The translations under genes were made by a program, and so were the position numbers. Of a DNA stretch of 64,000 nt, positions 9,665-21,600 are shown one piece after another. This DNA comes from Toxorhynchites rutilus septentrionalis (lineage: Eukaryota; Arthropoda; Insecta; Diptera; Culicidae), in contig NC_073744.1 in NCBI RefSeq assembly GCF_029784135.1, positions 18,385,441-18,449,440 on the forward strand. The letters run 5' to 3'. The notes beneath the pieces were generated by a model. It made no database searches. It was given only the letters and a program-made list of their open reading frames with translations, and had not been told where the DNA came from. Within the stretch, counting starts at the first letter, position 1. Every line of letters starts with the position of its first letter.

Positions 9665-12600
9665 CTGGAGAAACAAAAAAACAAATGTTGAAGATGATGA
9701 TGAGAACCGAAACCCAGAGCGCTAATACAAGTAGAATAAAACATTGTTTCTTACCGGATACGTCTCGATTGGCTTCGTCTCCATGTGCAGATCCCACACC
9801 TTAATACTCAGATAGTCCCGGGAAATCATGTACCGGCCGGTGTTGCTCAGCTTTACATCGCTGATCGAACTGATGATCTCGCGAAAAAAGCTCTTGTTGG
9901 TGATGTCCACGTCCTCCGGTTCTTCGAACAGCTTTGCGTGCCGATCGCAGAGCGCAGAGGAGCGCATATCACATAACCTAATTGTACCCTTGCTGCTGGA
10001 GTACACGAACACGTTGCACTCGGTCGGATGGAACTCGGCCGCCGTGATGACCTCCGTCAGTTCCTCCATGTTGGCCGGCTTGATGTCGACGATGTTGAAG
10101 CTCTGGTCGGTGATCTCCAGATGCCACAGATTGACTCGCAGATCGTCCGCCGAGAGGTACGTCTCTTGGTCCGAGTTGACCGATATCGAGTTGATGTGAT
10201 AGGTGTGAGCGTTGGCAAAGATCCGACGGGGCGATGCCTCCACCATCAGATCCATTGGCTTTATCGATGGCACCCGCAGCGAGCTAATCATACCCGGATC
10301 ACGTATGCTGCCGTTGTCCTCCCGCGTGTTGTATCCCTCGACCCGTTTGTCCCGCTCCGACACCTTCCAGAGCTTTATCGTTTTGTCGTTCGTCGACAGC
10401 AGGAAGTGCGATTGATTTTTGCGCCGCAGCCATCTGATCTTGTTGATTTTTTCCTCTATTTCTAGCGACTTGAGATAGTCGAACTCGGGCTCGTGTGACT
10501 GGAAGGTGGAATAGACGTTGTACTCGCCGCGTCGCGGGGTCGACGATTTGGAGGCAGGATCTCTCTGTACGGGAGCATACGAAGAAAAAAAACTATTATT
10601 CAGTTGATATTCTTTTGAATCAGTTTGGGATTTGTGCTTGACACTCCTATACTCGCGCATAGATCTGTGGGATCGAGAAATCAAAAACTCGTTCATTTCT
10701 CAGAAAAAATAAACACTACGACTTTGCGATTCTCTCCAGCTTTGTCATTGTTTAGCATATCGTATGTGTTGGTTCGAAGGGGACGTGTGTCCGTTCGAAT
10801 ATTGTTCAATGAAATGTATAAATTAATGTTAGTAGCGCGAATTATTTATTGAAAATAATGTAAAATATCATTACCGGATTGAATGGATTAATATATCACT
10901 CGTTGTTATATTCATACGTGCAAAGGAAAAATATAAATGTTTGACTTTCGTGTAGTTAATTGCTCAATACAATGGTCATACATACATGCGGTCTATCGAC
11001 TATATCAAAATGTCATTAGAAAATGAATGTAGTGCTAGACGATAAAATAAAGTTTTAACCCTCCTGTACTCGCGCGCAAAATCATAACTTGTACATACAC
11101 TCGCGCACGCTGTCACAGACTGTACGTGTCTCTGTAATTTTGCTATTGTGTATTTTTGGGCGTAATTGGTATTTATTTAAACTTAGAAAAGATAAAATTA
11201 AATGAAAAAACTCCAGATAATATCTTTTCTTCAATTTCATACACTTTCAATAGCCATTAAATTCAGCCTCCTCAAAACAAAATTATTGATTCTCGATCTG
11301 TGAGACCGTATTTTCAAGTATATGAGGGTTAATTTAAAGAAAATCATAGGCCATACAAATGAAACACAAATTTATGCATAACTCAAAAACTAATCAAGCA
11401 AATAGAGCCAAATTTGGCATGTGAAGGTTTTAGGAAGCAAGAAACGTTTCTATGATGAATAGACACTCCTCCCCCTCTCTAAGAGGGGGGGCTGCCATAC
11501 AAATGAAGCATAAATTTCTGCATAACTCAAGAACTAATCAAGCAAATAAAAAAAAATTTAGCATGTGGAAGTTTTAGGGAGCAATAAATGTTTCTATGGT
11601 GGTTCGACACACCTATCCCCTCTTCAAGAACTAATCAAGCAAATGGAGCCAAATTTGGGATATGAGGGTTTTTGGGTACGCGAAATGTTTCTATTAGCGA
11701 AATCGTTTTTGTTCAGTTTCAACCCCAGTGCTTAACCCTAACTGCTGTCAAAACGTTTTTTTTATTCACTCAGTTTCGCACTCAGTGTCGCACTAGTTCG
11801 CCCCGAAAGCTGTTAGTTTCGCACTGAGATGTTTCACGGGTTGGCACTCGGGTTCACCAATACAACTATACTGAACTGTCAAGTTCCGAATATTGTTTTG
11901 GAAAATCTAAAAATAAAGACTATGAAAATGGAAAACCTGCTGCTTTTGCTTTTGTATTATTGGAATCGTAATCCAATTCGGATTCTGATTTTGAAGAGTA
12001 GAGTAGACGGCATTAAGCTACGTGTGCTTTCATTGGGAGGTGAAAATAATGATGGATATTCAGGTGGAATAAATTTCAAAATCAAAATTATGAATGAAAA
12101 TTTACTTTAACGTATCGAATATTTATTTTATGTGATTAAATAAAAGTTTTTTTCCGATATCGCAGAATATTGAACGAAAACTGTGTCTAATGATGGTTTT
12201 ATATTATAATAGTAATTATTTGTGGAGCAAACAGGAAATGCATCGACAAATGGTTAAGTGAGTGTCAGAACTACATGTGTTAGGTAATCAAACAATATTA
12301 AGTAAAAATTTTCATTCAAACTTTTATATGTTTACACTGCACTTGGCCCTTCTGATCTGATGGAGAACAATTTACCTCCCAAGCACTAATATCACCACCA
12401 GACGTCGACACTGTACATTTGCCGTCGTAAATATAAACAAATCAGACTATATAACGCACACCAACAAACCACCCCATTCGTGAAACTGAAAACGTTTTTT
12501 TATTACAGAGTCAGTTTGGGACTCAGTTTTAAAAACGAATTCGCTATATGATTGTATGGCACCCCTCCCTTCTCTGGAATGGAGAAGTGGTTCCGTAAAA

Positions 12601-15600
12601 ATAATACACATATCCCAACCAAACATGACAGTTGATAATTTTCGGAAAACTCTGAAGGAAAATGTGAAAAATTGAAAATTTTAATTCGCATATGTTCTAC
12701 AATCACCTATTGATAAAAGTTGTTAGTCCATTTGATGTTTGCGCTAACGAAATTGGATTTTAGTGTGATAAAACGCACTCCTATATCGTCTTCTATCTAT
12801 ATAAATAAAAATGGATCGCCGAGCAAAACTCGAGAGAGGAATTATCCAATTTAGGGCTGTTTTTATTCTATCATATTTTCTGTATCAAACATTTATTCCA
12901 TGTAACGGAGAAACATGTTATTTGCAAGTGGTTGAATAATCTTGAACTCATTGAACCCATGAACGTGCGCTTAGTAAAAAAACGTGAATTTTATAACGAA
13001 AAATAAATTTGGGGGGGGGGCGAAGTTTGCCGGGTCAGCTAGTCTACAAATAAAGAACCGAATATCCGCCCATCCGGCCTGGAAGCATGTCGGATATCCG
13101 ATATCCGGCCAAACTACTACCCGTTTCATCAATAATAAGAACTATTTACCGGAAATATTGGCCCATTATGTAGATTGAATCGAACGGTCAATTCGATCCC
13201 TATAACTGTCACACCGAGCAAATTCTCGTATTTTGTAATCGATAGAATCTTATCGAATCGAGTTCTTTCTCGAACGTCATATGTTGCGAACTGCATCTAT
13301 AACTCTATGACATCTATGACTGTATCTATAACAGCAAAATCGAGCTAACGAGTAAAATTCAGTTCAGTTCAACTAGAATTACATCATGGAGCCCAATATT
13401 AAATTTTAGGAAATTTCTTATTTCTCATTCATCACTGTTGTTCTATTCATAACTATATTTCTTGAAGGAAATCTGCACAACAAATTCACATCACCCATCA
13501 TATAGTTTTAAAAAAATAATAACAACACTTCATTGAAACACGCATTCGCAGTCTTCAAAAGCAAAGTTTTCTCCAAAAATTTAATTTTTATTGATTTTCT
13601 AAATCTTATGCCGGATGTTTCCAGCATTTTCAATTGGTCATTTAACAAATAATACGCCCAGAGAAAACTATGTTCAAATTGTACCTAGTGACAATTATTT
13701 GCTTTACTACAAGTTATGGTCTAACGTGATGTGTTAATGTAACATAACTAATAACCTGAAAAAAATATTAAGAGAGTGAACAGAGTGGAGAAATATTCAA
13801 TTCATTGCGTTTGGAGGTGATACTATCCTAGACCAGCTGGCGGGCGCCTGAAAATACCTACGCGGGCGACCTGTAGACCGCGGACTACCATTTGGCCATC
13901 CATGCTATATACTAATCGGTGGCCTATGGTTATTTTTTACAGTTACAGTTTCGGGGATGTTTTGTTATAATATATGGATTGAACAATATCGACAACAAAA
14001 CAAGTCGCAAGAAGTTCCTAGAAATCCTTTTATATAATCTTTTTTGTGCCCCATCAAAATAACAGGCATTAATTCTTAGCTTACCAAGAACACAGAGACA
14101 AAGAATATAAAAAATATGAAAACTTGAAGTTCCAGAACCCTTATCATCTGGTAACTATCTAGATTCTAGAACAGTGATTTTCAACCGGTGGGGGATTCCC
14201 CCCTAGTGGGGAATTTGGTAATTGAAAGGGGCGAATTGTGCAAGGGAATGTTACACATTTACTTAGCTTTGAAGATGACAATGATTAGCAAAAATTTCCA
14301 TAGTAACTTTATTGGATACGCTCAAATTTGCGATCCTCGGCAAACATTTCCAAATCAGGAATATAATGTTCAATTGAACAACTTCACAATGCTTGAAAGA
14401 CTTTCGTCTGTGGATGATGGAGGAACAGACGACGAAACAGTACAAAAGACCATAAAAAAGGAAATTGTACAGTATTTGTCAAGACTTGAAAGATAAACTT
14501 GAAACATATTTTCCTTATATGAAAGAACAAATTTGGACATGGTTTGAAATGCCTTACGACTGGCAATGACGAAAGTGTCGGATCTATTTCAGAACAAACT
14601 CAACGATCTACAAATGATCGATTCTTATTCTGATATGCGGAATAAGCGCTACGCTTGTTGTTGTTTTTGCGTAGAATTTACGTGAATATGGATTTCGTAT
14701 GCTGCAATGCTGCTGATGAGAACAAAACACCGTAACAGAGTGGATATCGAAGACGAATTACGAAGAATTTCGATTTTGGCAGAAACCGTTCAGGCGCAGA
14801 TGCCATACTGACTTGCCAAACTTTATATACCTTTTTTGTTGCGAATATAACTTAAAAACCGTTTGTATTCTTACATTACTTAACTGATATGCTACAGACT
14901 CTTTTACAAAATAATGATAGGGGTGAAGCACTGGGATTAATTTTCGTAAAGGGGAAATTTGAGCAAAAAAGGTTGAAAAGCACTGTTCTAGAAGGTCGTT
15001 ATACGTTCTTCTTTTCGAAAAGAGACCCGAAAAACACGCTCCACCCGCATGGATTGTGTGAAATATGTTTATCTCGAGCATGCAGTTATGGTATGTTCCT
15101 ATTCTCATACCAATGAAACCACAATTGTTTACAGGGCGGACTCGATTATATGTGATTCGATTATATAAAATTTTGGACTCGATCGTATACAGTTTGAAAA
15201 AAAATACATAGCGTACTTTGCAATGTAAAGCCAGTTGGAGGCAACAAGCTAAGTCCGAAACGAAAAAAAGTTCTATAACTCTGTCATTGCTGAAATTCAA
15301 ACATATGTGTAGAAGGATTTGTTTCATCTATCACCTCTTGAGAGATTCAGGAAAAAAAAATCGCGTGAGAAAGATGTTTTCGGACTTTAAGGGGATGAAA
15401 CAAAAATTTAATTATTCTTTTGTTTTCAATGAACGAAAAATACATATATGGAAAACGAATAATTTTTTTTGACTCGATTATACACAGGATTCGATTATAT
15501 AGGTGCCAATGAATGTATGGGTAAAAATCGACCCTAAAATTTCAAAAAGTTACCCTATACAAAATGTTTACCACATCAAAAAAACGATTTTTGACAAAAA

Positions 15601-18600
15601 AAAATTCGAGATGACACTAGATCTCGACGATTCATGCAATTTTAATACATTTATACATGCTTGCCCAACACATGTTCTACATTTTTGTGTAGCAAGAGCC
15701 CTATTGACGGTTCATTCTAGCCGAACGAAACACACACCCACAAGGATAGAGATAATCATTTGTCAATTTTTAAAATCCTCGGAAAGCCACGCGAGCAAGG
15801 CGCTCCAAAAAAGGCGGCATTGCGATGCATGTACTGAAGAACAACTGTCACGTTTCATTCTCGTTCTTGTTTCTGCAGACCGGTTTTTTGGGGAGTAAAG
15901 AAAATGAAAAATATCCCAGAAGCGCTCACCATTTGTGATTGTCAAATCGATTGTAGCGAGAAAGTGGGGAGCGATTTTTCGTTTGTTGTACACACACACC
16001 GAAGGAGGAGAATAACAACGAGCCTTCCCCCCGCAGTTGAATGATGATTGCTTTTCATGTCAAGGTGCACACTGCGGTTGAAGATTGGCTGCCTGCCACT
16101 TTTTTTTGCTTCTCATTATTTCCACCGATCCGCTGATGTTATTGTTGTTGTGGGTTAAGCATGCTACTGACCTTTCGCATGTTTTTTTCTGCATATTCTA
16201 GCGGGGAATTTAGAAGAAACGGGAGAATTATTGTGTAAGCGTGGTTTAATACTGCTTGATTTACGAGCGAATTGGAAGAGCAGACACTATTGATTTGTGA
16301 AATTAGAGGGAACTTGTGAGGAGAGTTATGCCTGTGGGTTACCAGCATATCGTGTCACGCTTTCCAAATTGTTCATATATATATATTTCAAATTTCAATT
16401 GATGATGTTTCTTGACTTAATGAAAAGTAAACGAAACAAGATATTTCGAAATTTCGACAAGTTAAGTTTAGTTTCCGCTGATATATTTGCACGAAAATGC
16501 ACTAGGTTTCATACGGAAAATAATCTTGAGGAGTTTGAAGATTGACATGCATAATTGACTGGAATGAAAATGACATGAATGAATCCCATAAGAGTGAAAA
16601 TTTGTTGGGATAATCCTTTCCAATGTTTGAAGCGATGTCACAGGACAGATGTAAAAACTTATAAACGAGTGTTTTCACCCACTCACACAAAACACATCGC
16701 TCTGCACGTGAATTATTGAAAAAAATATGCCACCAGCTACGACGCAAAAAAAACAGTACACAAACACGTCGCGTCTCATACAAACTGTGAACAAAAAATG
16801 TAAACACAGGGTCAGTTTCCTTCCAATCGGCGATGCTGTGCTTCAAAATATTTTTCCTGAAGGTACTTTCGTTTAGTGATGTCCGGTAATCGTTCGACCA
16901 ATTGCTTAATGGTGTTTTTGACGTAGAACTACGTCTTTCAGGAAGGGTGCCAAATCAGAAAACAGGTCACGTTTTCATGAAATAAAGTTAACGTTAATAA
17001 CTATTTTCACTGTGAACAAATTCTCATAATTTGCATACCAATCGAATCGGAAATTGTCTAAGATTTGTTCGATATGAATTATTAAATTCATGAAAACTGG
17101 AAGAACTTCCTTTTTTTCCATACATTTGTTCTGCCGATTTGTGTGCTAACCCTACCCGTATTTCGAATGCTTGTAACTCAATTGATAGGAAATATTTCTA
17201 CGCGTCTATCACAATTAATAAAATGTTTTGTTGACGTAGGATTACGTCTTTCGGGAACATATTGGGGTACAAATTGAAAATCGAGAATCGAACACATCGC
17301 GAAAATTGTCCAATTTCAAACGCTTATTGCTCATTCATTTCATGATGGATTGATGAAATTTTTGCGTCAATCGATTTCAGCACTCCATAACAATTTTTTA
17401 TATTGAATAAAATAATATATATCATTAAACTAACTATCAATCAATTGAAAAATCTCAACCCCTATCCTAACGGAAATACCCACTTCTGATTGGTCGAAAT
17501 TGACGACACATGCGGCGGTTCCCTAACAGAGACATCAAAACCAAGCTGCCTAGGGGAAATCGGCATTGCAAATACATGAAAGTCGGGGGCATTTTTATAT
17601 TGCAAGTAAGAAGAGTGATACGAATAATTCTAGCAAATAAAATGTAAATTTGGAACTTTAATGTTGGTTGCTTCATGAAACTCCATATCAATGTCCGATC
17701 GTGTATTGTGAAAAATTTAGCACAAGGGTAGGTGTAAAATTGTATACGATAGCCGTTGTGTTAACCCTTTCCCATACAACATAGAGTCTCACTACATAGA
17801 GTACACATAGTATTAGGTGTACATATAGTATTAGGTATTGTTAGTCTAATTAAAATTCGCATTGGGTTGAATAAACAATCAGAAAGTAAAAATTATAAAA
17901 GAAAATTACCTTTCCCATTTCAAATATATTTTCGTTAATATAGCGAAAATATATTTGAAATGGGAAAGGTAATTTACATGTTTTTACTAATAAGAAAAAT
18001 TGATAATTGTGTTCGGTATTAATGATTATCTTATATTACATTGGTGAATTTTTTTCTTTATTTCATCAATACATATCACAAGAGGCATCTCTTCTAGGAT
18101 CATAGAGGGCGGTTCTCATCATATCTCGTTCCACTTCGGTATCCTTTATCTGATACGCACCATCCAACGACTGTTTATCATCCTTCTGTTATCATCAACC
18201 GTTAAACACTGGTGGAATGAACAAACAATACCCAACAACCAAACAAAACGGCCCTTTTCAGGTCCACCTAATCATTATCAAAGAGTTTAACGATGTAATT
18301 ATCCAAAATCAACAGATAACCTAACGGAATCCTACGTCCATTATGCGGTCGTGTCTCGGACACAACCCTCCTGTGACTTTTTCATCTAGTTCTTTTTTCA
18401 TGAGATGAACAATTGAATAACTGTGAAATGTCAAGCGTTGTCTAAACGCCCTAACTGCCAAGTTTTGATTGGCCCGATTTTCAGTTTCCCCAACACAGAC
18501 TTCAAAATCGATGTACCTGTGGAAATCCATTTTGCGAATATACATGCAAGTTGGAGGGGTATTGGGGTATTTTTGTTCTCACCGAGCAGTGTTTCCCTAA

Positions 18601-21600
18601 CACGGACTTCAAAATCAATGTGCCTGTGGGAATCCGCTTTGTCAAAACATGCAAGTTGGGGGTATTTTTTCCCACTGAGTTGTGTTTCCCTAACACGGAT
18701 ACAAAATTAATAGGCCTGATTCTCGAATACACTTCACGGTGGAAACGAAATAAACGGCACGCACTTGAACTACGTTTTACGAGTAAGTGAAGTGTCGAAA
18801 ATAATAATGAGTTTTCAGGCAGAATGAGCACTTTTCAAATAAAAAATCATTAATGAAAATTAACTGCTTCGTATCAAACTAGCATTCAATGTGAGTGGAA
18901 AACTTTGTTTTCTGTATGTGATATAATAATCTCATACAAAAAATTCATCTGAAGATAATTTTATATTATAATGATAAGTTTTAGTGGAAAACTAATTTCG
19001 CATCCAGATATCGACACCGTTCCGATGTCATCGCGGATACATTTCATTCCGTTTCCACCGTGAAGTGTATTCGAGAATCAGGTCCAATGTGCCTGGGGGA
19101 ATCCGCTTTGCAAATACAGTCGGGGGTATTTTTTGGTGTTGAGTACCTTTGTACTCGCTTGTCGTTGTGCAGACTGGAATATGTTTCCCTAAAACGTATT
19201 TTTGAACTGAGAAGCCTGGAAAATCGTCATTTCAGATACTAGAGGTGAATGAACTTCCGCGGTTCGAGAATTACGTAAACATGAGATGTGCAATAATATC
19301 AGAGGGAAATGTAAAATACAATGATCGCTTGACAATTCTTCCGTTCACATATTTTGGTAGTCCTAGGCATCATATCAAATGTAAAAGGACGTTCATCAAA
19401 TTTACTTGTAACGAAAAACATAATCTATCACAAAAATTTCGATGCATTCTAAAATAATATTCGAAGTGGTAAACAAGTGGATTGCATAATATCATTGCGT
19501 AGTTCTACGTCGAAAATATGCGGTCGTGTCCTCTTATGTTCATGTTATTCTTATGATTTTCAACAAATAATGAAACACAATTCGTATCGTTTTATTCTCC
19601 CTTTATTTACGAATATTCTGCTTTTTATTTTGTAAATATCACTTCTACATTCGTTTTTCGAGCATTTTCGCAAACCTCTGCAAATTCGCCGCTTCAGCCC
19701 AGTAGTATTCTTCGTTAAGGCACGTTCTTTTTGCCGGTACTAAAAGGGATTCCGGAGTAAGGATTTATTTTACCGAAAAACACTTGAAGGAACGTATCTC
19801 AATCTGCGATTCGTTTCATAAACCCAACGGAAATACATATTAGTAGCAAATTGTGAAGGGCAAATCATTCACAAGAATCTTGAGTTGAAAAAAATCTGGG
19901 CAAGTGAATAGAACTCCGAAGCAGATTTTCGCCGGAAGGAAGCCATGGCTGGGTCTGGTGGAGCCGGAAGAAAATTTGTATCATGCGCTCCTACCAGGCA
20001 ACTAGTCTCGACGAATTCTTACAAGTACTGCTAGTTCGGGGGTCTTCGTGCGTGTTCGCTACTAAGCGAACAATCATGAGCTCATAACTCAGGGTCCTCA
20101 ACTGACCATCTTTGTGTGTTGCTCTAGCTACTACGTCCACGCAACAATCATCATGTGTTGGTGATCCCAGCTTCTCATTTCACGTGCGATCTGCTGCATC
20201 GGTAATTGGTGCTATTTATAACACAGCAATGGAAGCCTCATATCAACAGTCCCGCTGTGTTTATAGTCCAACTGTGAACATTCGAACAATAGGAATATTT
20301 ATACGCCGAAAAAGGCGACATGTGTTGTGTATCGATAGAATAGGAATACTCTTACGCCTAAATGGCTACTGTGTGATAGATAGAAATGTGTATCGATAAG
20401 ATAGGAATACTCTTACGCCTAAATGGCTACTGTGCAATATACAACATGAGAAAAAATGTACACGATAAATTCGACTCTGTTACAGCTGAATTGCTAAATG
20501 AGCCTAATAAAAATAAACAGATGAGATATTAAAAAAAGTACTGCTAGCAGCTAACAGTATTAAAATCAAAGATCCAGAGCGCTTTTGAAACTTCACCCGC
20601 CTTACTCCCCAAATATTGCATCTTCAGATTATTAACTGTTAAGATTTCTGTAAGAACATCAACTCACTGAATAGCATAAAAAGCGCATTACCCAGTTTTT
20701 TTTACGAGAAAACAAAGAAGTTCTGAGAGGATGGAGTTCTCAAGTTGCGTGAAGGATGCTGAAATATTCAGGAAAAAAACGGTGCATGTAGATTCGAAAA
20801 GATGTATGTGTATAAAAATATGCTTTTGACTTCTTCCTTAGAATCGGCACGAATTTTTCCGGACAATATTTAGCATGATTTAACAATTAAGGGTAATAGG
20901 TCAACGGAATCAGCGATCACGATGAAACTGCAGATGTTTTGTTTTGACTAGGTTCATTATAGCCATCACGCACTACCGAACCAGTAAAAGCGAAAGTCAT
21001 TGATGTTTAGACGAGAAAATATTCGCCATTCGAGATCACGAATGTACAATGTCGACATCTAGTCGTTCAATGTGTTCAATCCATTGTCATTATCCTTTCC
21101 TAAAAACGTAGCACTAAGCTTAATGCAGTCAACGCGGATAGTAAACTAATGTTATTATGGATCAGTTAAATGAACAGCATCAAAAATTGCGTTTTAGCGG
21201 CAATTCGAGTGTGTTGAACAATCCAATCCTAGTAAAATATTGCAAAATTCACAATTTGAACAGCACGATGATATTAGCATATCTTTTTTTTTTAATCTAT
21301 ACGACTTCTGTATTGTTTCGAGATTCGCTTTTCTTCGATGAATGACAATAACTGATTTCAAACAATGTGCTTGATTTCATTGTTCGATTTTGAGAACTGA
21401 GAACTCAAAAGCCAGCCAGCTTTAATAAAAATACTCGAGAATAGATTCACAAACGATAGTTTGATATGGATATGGAGAAAACGTAAATGGAATTCGGAAT
21501 TGACCTCTCGGACAATGTTGAAATAAATCGAATATGTCAAGACAAATCGTTACCATTGATAAAACTATCATTTTCATCAATAAAACATGGAATAGAAAAT

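Larger units (their letters stand above)
16915..19535 (+). repeat. family B composite repeat, long copy with a nested element
   Basis: Starts ttgacgtagaactacgtctt and ends gcgtagttctacgtcg followed by atgcggtcgtgtcc. A second internal start (ttgacgtaggattacgtctt) lies at 17231, and an internal end motif (tgcggtcgtgtctcggacac) at about 18345, so this is probably two or more overlapping copies. It contains three tandem units of the ttccctaacacggacttcaa repeat (18488-18710), the hairpin at 17903-17975, and the inserted element at 18715-19082. Confidence 0.65.

Noticed and set aside
9785..10465. Plus-strand open frames of 60-145 codons opposite tws exon 3
   Set aside because: They are antisense shadows of a conserved coding exon and show no motifs of their own.
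9722..10696. 324-codon frame starting [12 protein letters not shown] as the N-terminus of a gene
   Set aside because: The first ~45 codons are intron read-through. The acceptor at 10565 and family alignment place the exon start at R54 of B55, and the frame also runs past the donor at 9754.
14758..15327. 189-codon minus-strand frame
   Set aside because: It crosses the right end of a hAT element and the left end of a family A element, so it is a chance frame over unrelated repeats.
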